From Spirochaetales bacterium (GTDB taxonomy: Bacteria; Spirochaetota; Leptospiria; Leptospirales; Leptonemataceae), in contig JACKOY010000003.1 of assembly GCA_024233935.1 (NCBI GenBank), positions 248,001 to 312,000 on the forward strand: a DNA stretch of 64,000 nt. Direction: 5' to 3'. Positions 62,820-64,000 of the stretch are shown here, one piece after another; position 1 is the stretch's first letter, and every line of letters begins with the position of its first letter. The notes under the pieces are model-generated. The model did not search any database. It worked only from the letters and a program-made list of their open reading frames with translations, and was not told the origin of the DNA. A program made the translations under genes and the position numbers.

Positions 62820-63986
62820 CTAGCGCAAAATGGTTCCCGGGCGGGACCAACGGACCGCCATCCGCGGAATCCGGTAGAGCAAGGTGCGGTGGAGGTATGA
62901 GAATATCTGCCCCGGATTTTCAGACAGAATCACATCGTCCTGGTCGTCCGACGTGCAGTACTCGGCCTGATCTTCCGGAGAAAATCCGGGCAAAAGAAAG
63001 CCCACATTGGGATCGCGATCATATGAGCGGCTTACGTAGTGCGAGCAGATCTTGTCGTGCCAGTTGATCGAGAAATAGATTACGAGCGCCTTGCCCAGAA
63101 TACGCTCCCGGCTTATGTAGCCGATGGCCCGCGAGTCCTTGGAATCATCGCGGTTGTCACCCATGACGAGATAGTTACCTTCGGGAATGACACAGCCCTC
63201 GGTGCTCAGGGTCGGGCAGAGCGGGTTGATACCGTACTGAATGGCTTTCTGATAGGTCTCTACCATGTAATGGACGTGGTCGCCAACGGTTTCTTCAAAG
63301 ACAACCGGCAGACCGGCATCACCGCGCCAGAGCGGGGGAAAGAAGTCACGGTGCAGAACGCCGGGATTGTCCGCATCGAGCAACATAGAACGCGCTTCCC
63401 GGGCGGGCACTTCCCGGAGCGGGTAATGCAACCAGGGCCCCTCCCCACCGGGACGATACTCCACTACGGCCACGTATGGTTCCGGGCCATGGTCGGCGCC
63501 TGACGCGCAGGCGAATTCGCGCTGACTGTCGTCCAGAAGTTCGGCGCTGACAACCTCTGCGAGACTGCAGGCGGGCACTTCCCGAATGCGGATCCGATCG
63601 CCCGGCAAGCCCATGACACGTTTTACGAAATGACGCTCGCGCTCATGCGGAGGGATGAAGGTGATGATGTCACCGCGCTCGGGTTCGTCCAGACGCGCCA
63701 GTTCGAGACCCGTAAACGGAGCCCGTATGGAGTAACGCATCTTGTTAACGAACAGATAATCGCCGATCTTCAGGGTCGGGATCATCGAGCCGCTGGGAAT
63801 ATTGTTGGCGTCGAGAATGAAATCTTTGAAGCCGAAGACCGCAATAATCAAAAGCAGAAGCGAAACCAGGGAATAGACGATAGCCAGCGGATCCTCGCCG
63901 CCGTCCGTATCCCGGACAATGACCAATTGCCCGGTGTCGATACCGGCGTACTTACTCCGTGCTCTTGGGTTACGCTCGTTCTTCAC
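62820..63986 (-). CDS. lepB: Signal peptidase I
   Basis: 388 residues. A single N-terminal membrane helix (IVYSLVSLLLLIIAVFGF) is followed by box B NIPSGSMIPTLKIGD with the catalytic Ser67. Box D HFVKRVMGLPGDRI carries the general-base Lys122, and box E YLVMGDNRDDSKDSRAIG is intact. Between boxes D and E lies a large insertion (about residues 135-260) typical for leptospiral and other spirochaete LepB proteins. It removes signal peptides of exported proteins. Its 5' end lies close to the window border, but the ATG at 63986 is likely genuine. Confidence 0.95.
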   Translation of the reverse strand: MKNERNPRARSKYAGIDTGQLVIVRDTDGGEDPLAIVYSLVSLLLLIIAVFGFKDFILDANNIPSGSMIPTLKIGDYLFVNKMRYSIRAPFTGLELARLDEPERGDIITFIPPHERERHFVKRVMGLPGDRIRIREVPACSLAEVVSAELLDDSQREFACASGADHGPEPYVAVVEYRPGGEGPWLHYPLREVPAREARSMLLDADNPGVLHRDFFPPLWRGDAGLPVVFEETVGDHVHYMVETYQKAIQYGINPLCPTLSTEGCVIPEGNYLVMGDNRDDSKDSRAIGYISRERILGKALVIYFSINWHDKICSHYVSRSYDRDPNVGFLLPGFSPEDQAEYCTSDDQDDVILSENPGQIFSYLHRTLLYRIPRMAVRWSRPGTILR

Positions 63987-64000
63987 GTCAGGACTGCCAA

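Overview
The window looks like a 64 kb piece of chromosome from a GC-rich member of the Leptospirales (spirochaetes). The evidence is a spirochaete-type FlgF/FlgG-like basal-body protein, FapA/DUF342 next to CheR, very acidic motif-repeat proteins of a spirochaete-specific style, a lipoprotein with a leptospiral-type SH3 domain, a class III cyclase, and a complete F-type ATP synthase operon. Treponema and Borrelia carry V-type enzymes instead. GC is visibly higher than in Leptospira proper, so a Leptonema/Turneriella-like or uncultured lineage is more likely. The placement is inference.

Layout. 1-8.97 kb: the end of a heavy-metal RND pump with an outer-membrane partner, a membrane class III cyclase with a periplasmic EF-hand loop, a YgjP-type metallopeptidase, a lipoprotein and small membrane proteins. 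9.1-12.1 kb: an orphan VirD4/TraG-like coupling ATPase with an unrecognised C-terminal domain, and a small membrane protein. 12.3-16.8 kb: a KdpE/KdpD-like two-component pair divergent from a KtrB/KtrA-type potassium uptake system. 17.1-18.5 kb: two unrecognised genes.

18.88-26.41 kb is the most interesting region: a gene-cassette array of the integron type with no integrase in the window. Seven cassettes are separated by attC-like sites with RYYYAAC...GTTRRRY cores, an unpaired extrahelical base and an unpaired central spacer. Three sites are unusually long (238-307 bp) and full of small hairpins, and two of them share a 94-bp structured module. Cassettes encode membrane-anchored proteins of unknown function, a zinc-ribbon/membrane-protein pair, an RNase HI with an extra C-terminal domain, an SH3 lipoprotein, an inverted VapBC pair and a DUF2442 protein. 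Several have lower GC than the flanks.

26.7-30.4 kb: flgF-like gene, then an ATP-grasp enzyme with two methyltransferases in an overlapping operon. 30.6-42.0 kb, minus strand: a long cluster running fapA, small protein, SwrB-like protein, cheR, yicC, gmk, miaA, hfq, hflC-like, manC, a 31-codon ribosome-associated protein, a GerMN protein and a lipoprotein; a VOC protein lies beyond it. 42.2-46.3 kb, plus strand: GNAT, FadL-like porin, lgt, apaG, small protein. 46.4-62.5 kb, minus strand: atpZ-I-B-E-F-H-A-G-D-C, an acidic repeat protein, a repeat-rich GAF/degenerate-GGDEF protein, a lipoprotein, a membrane protein, thrC and a GHKL ATPase. The window closes with a HicB-like small protein and lepB.
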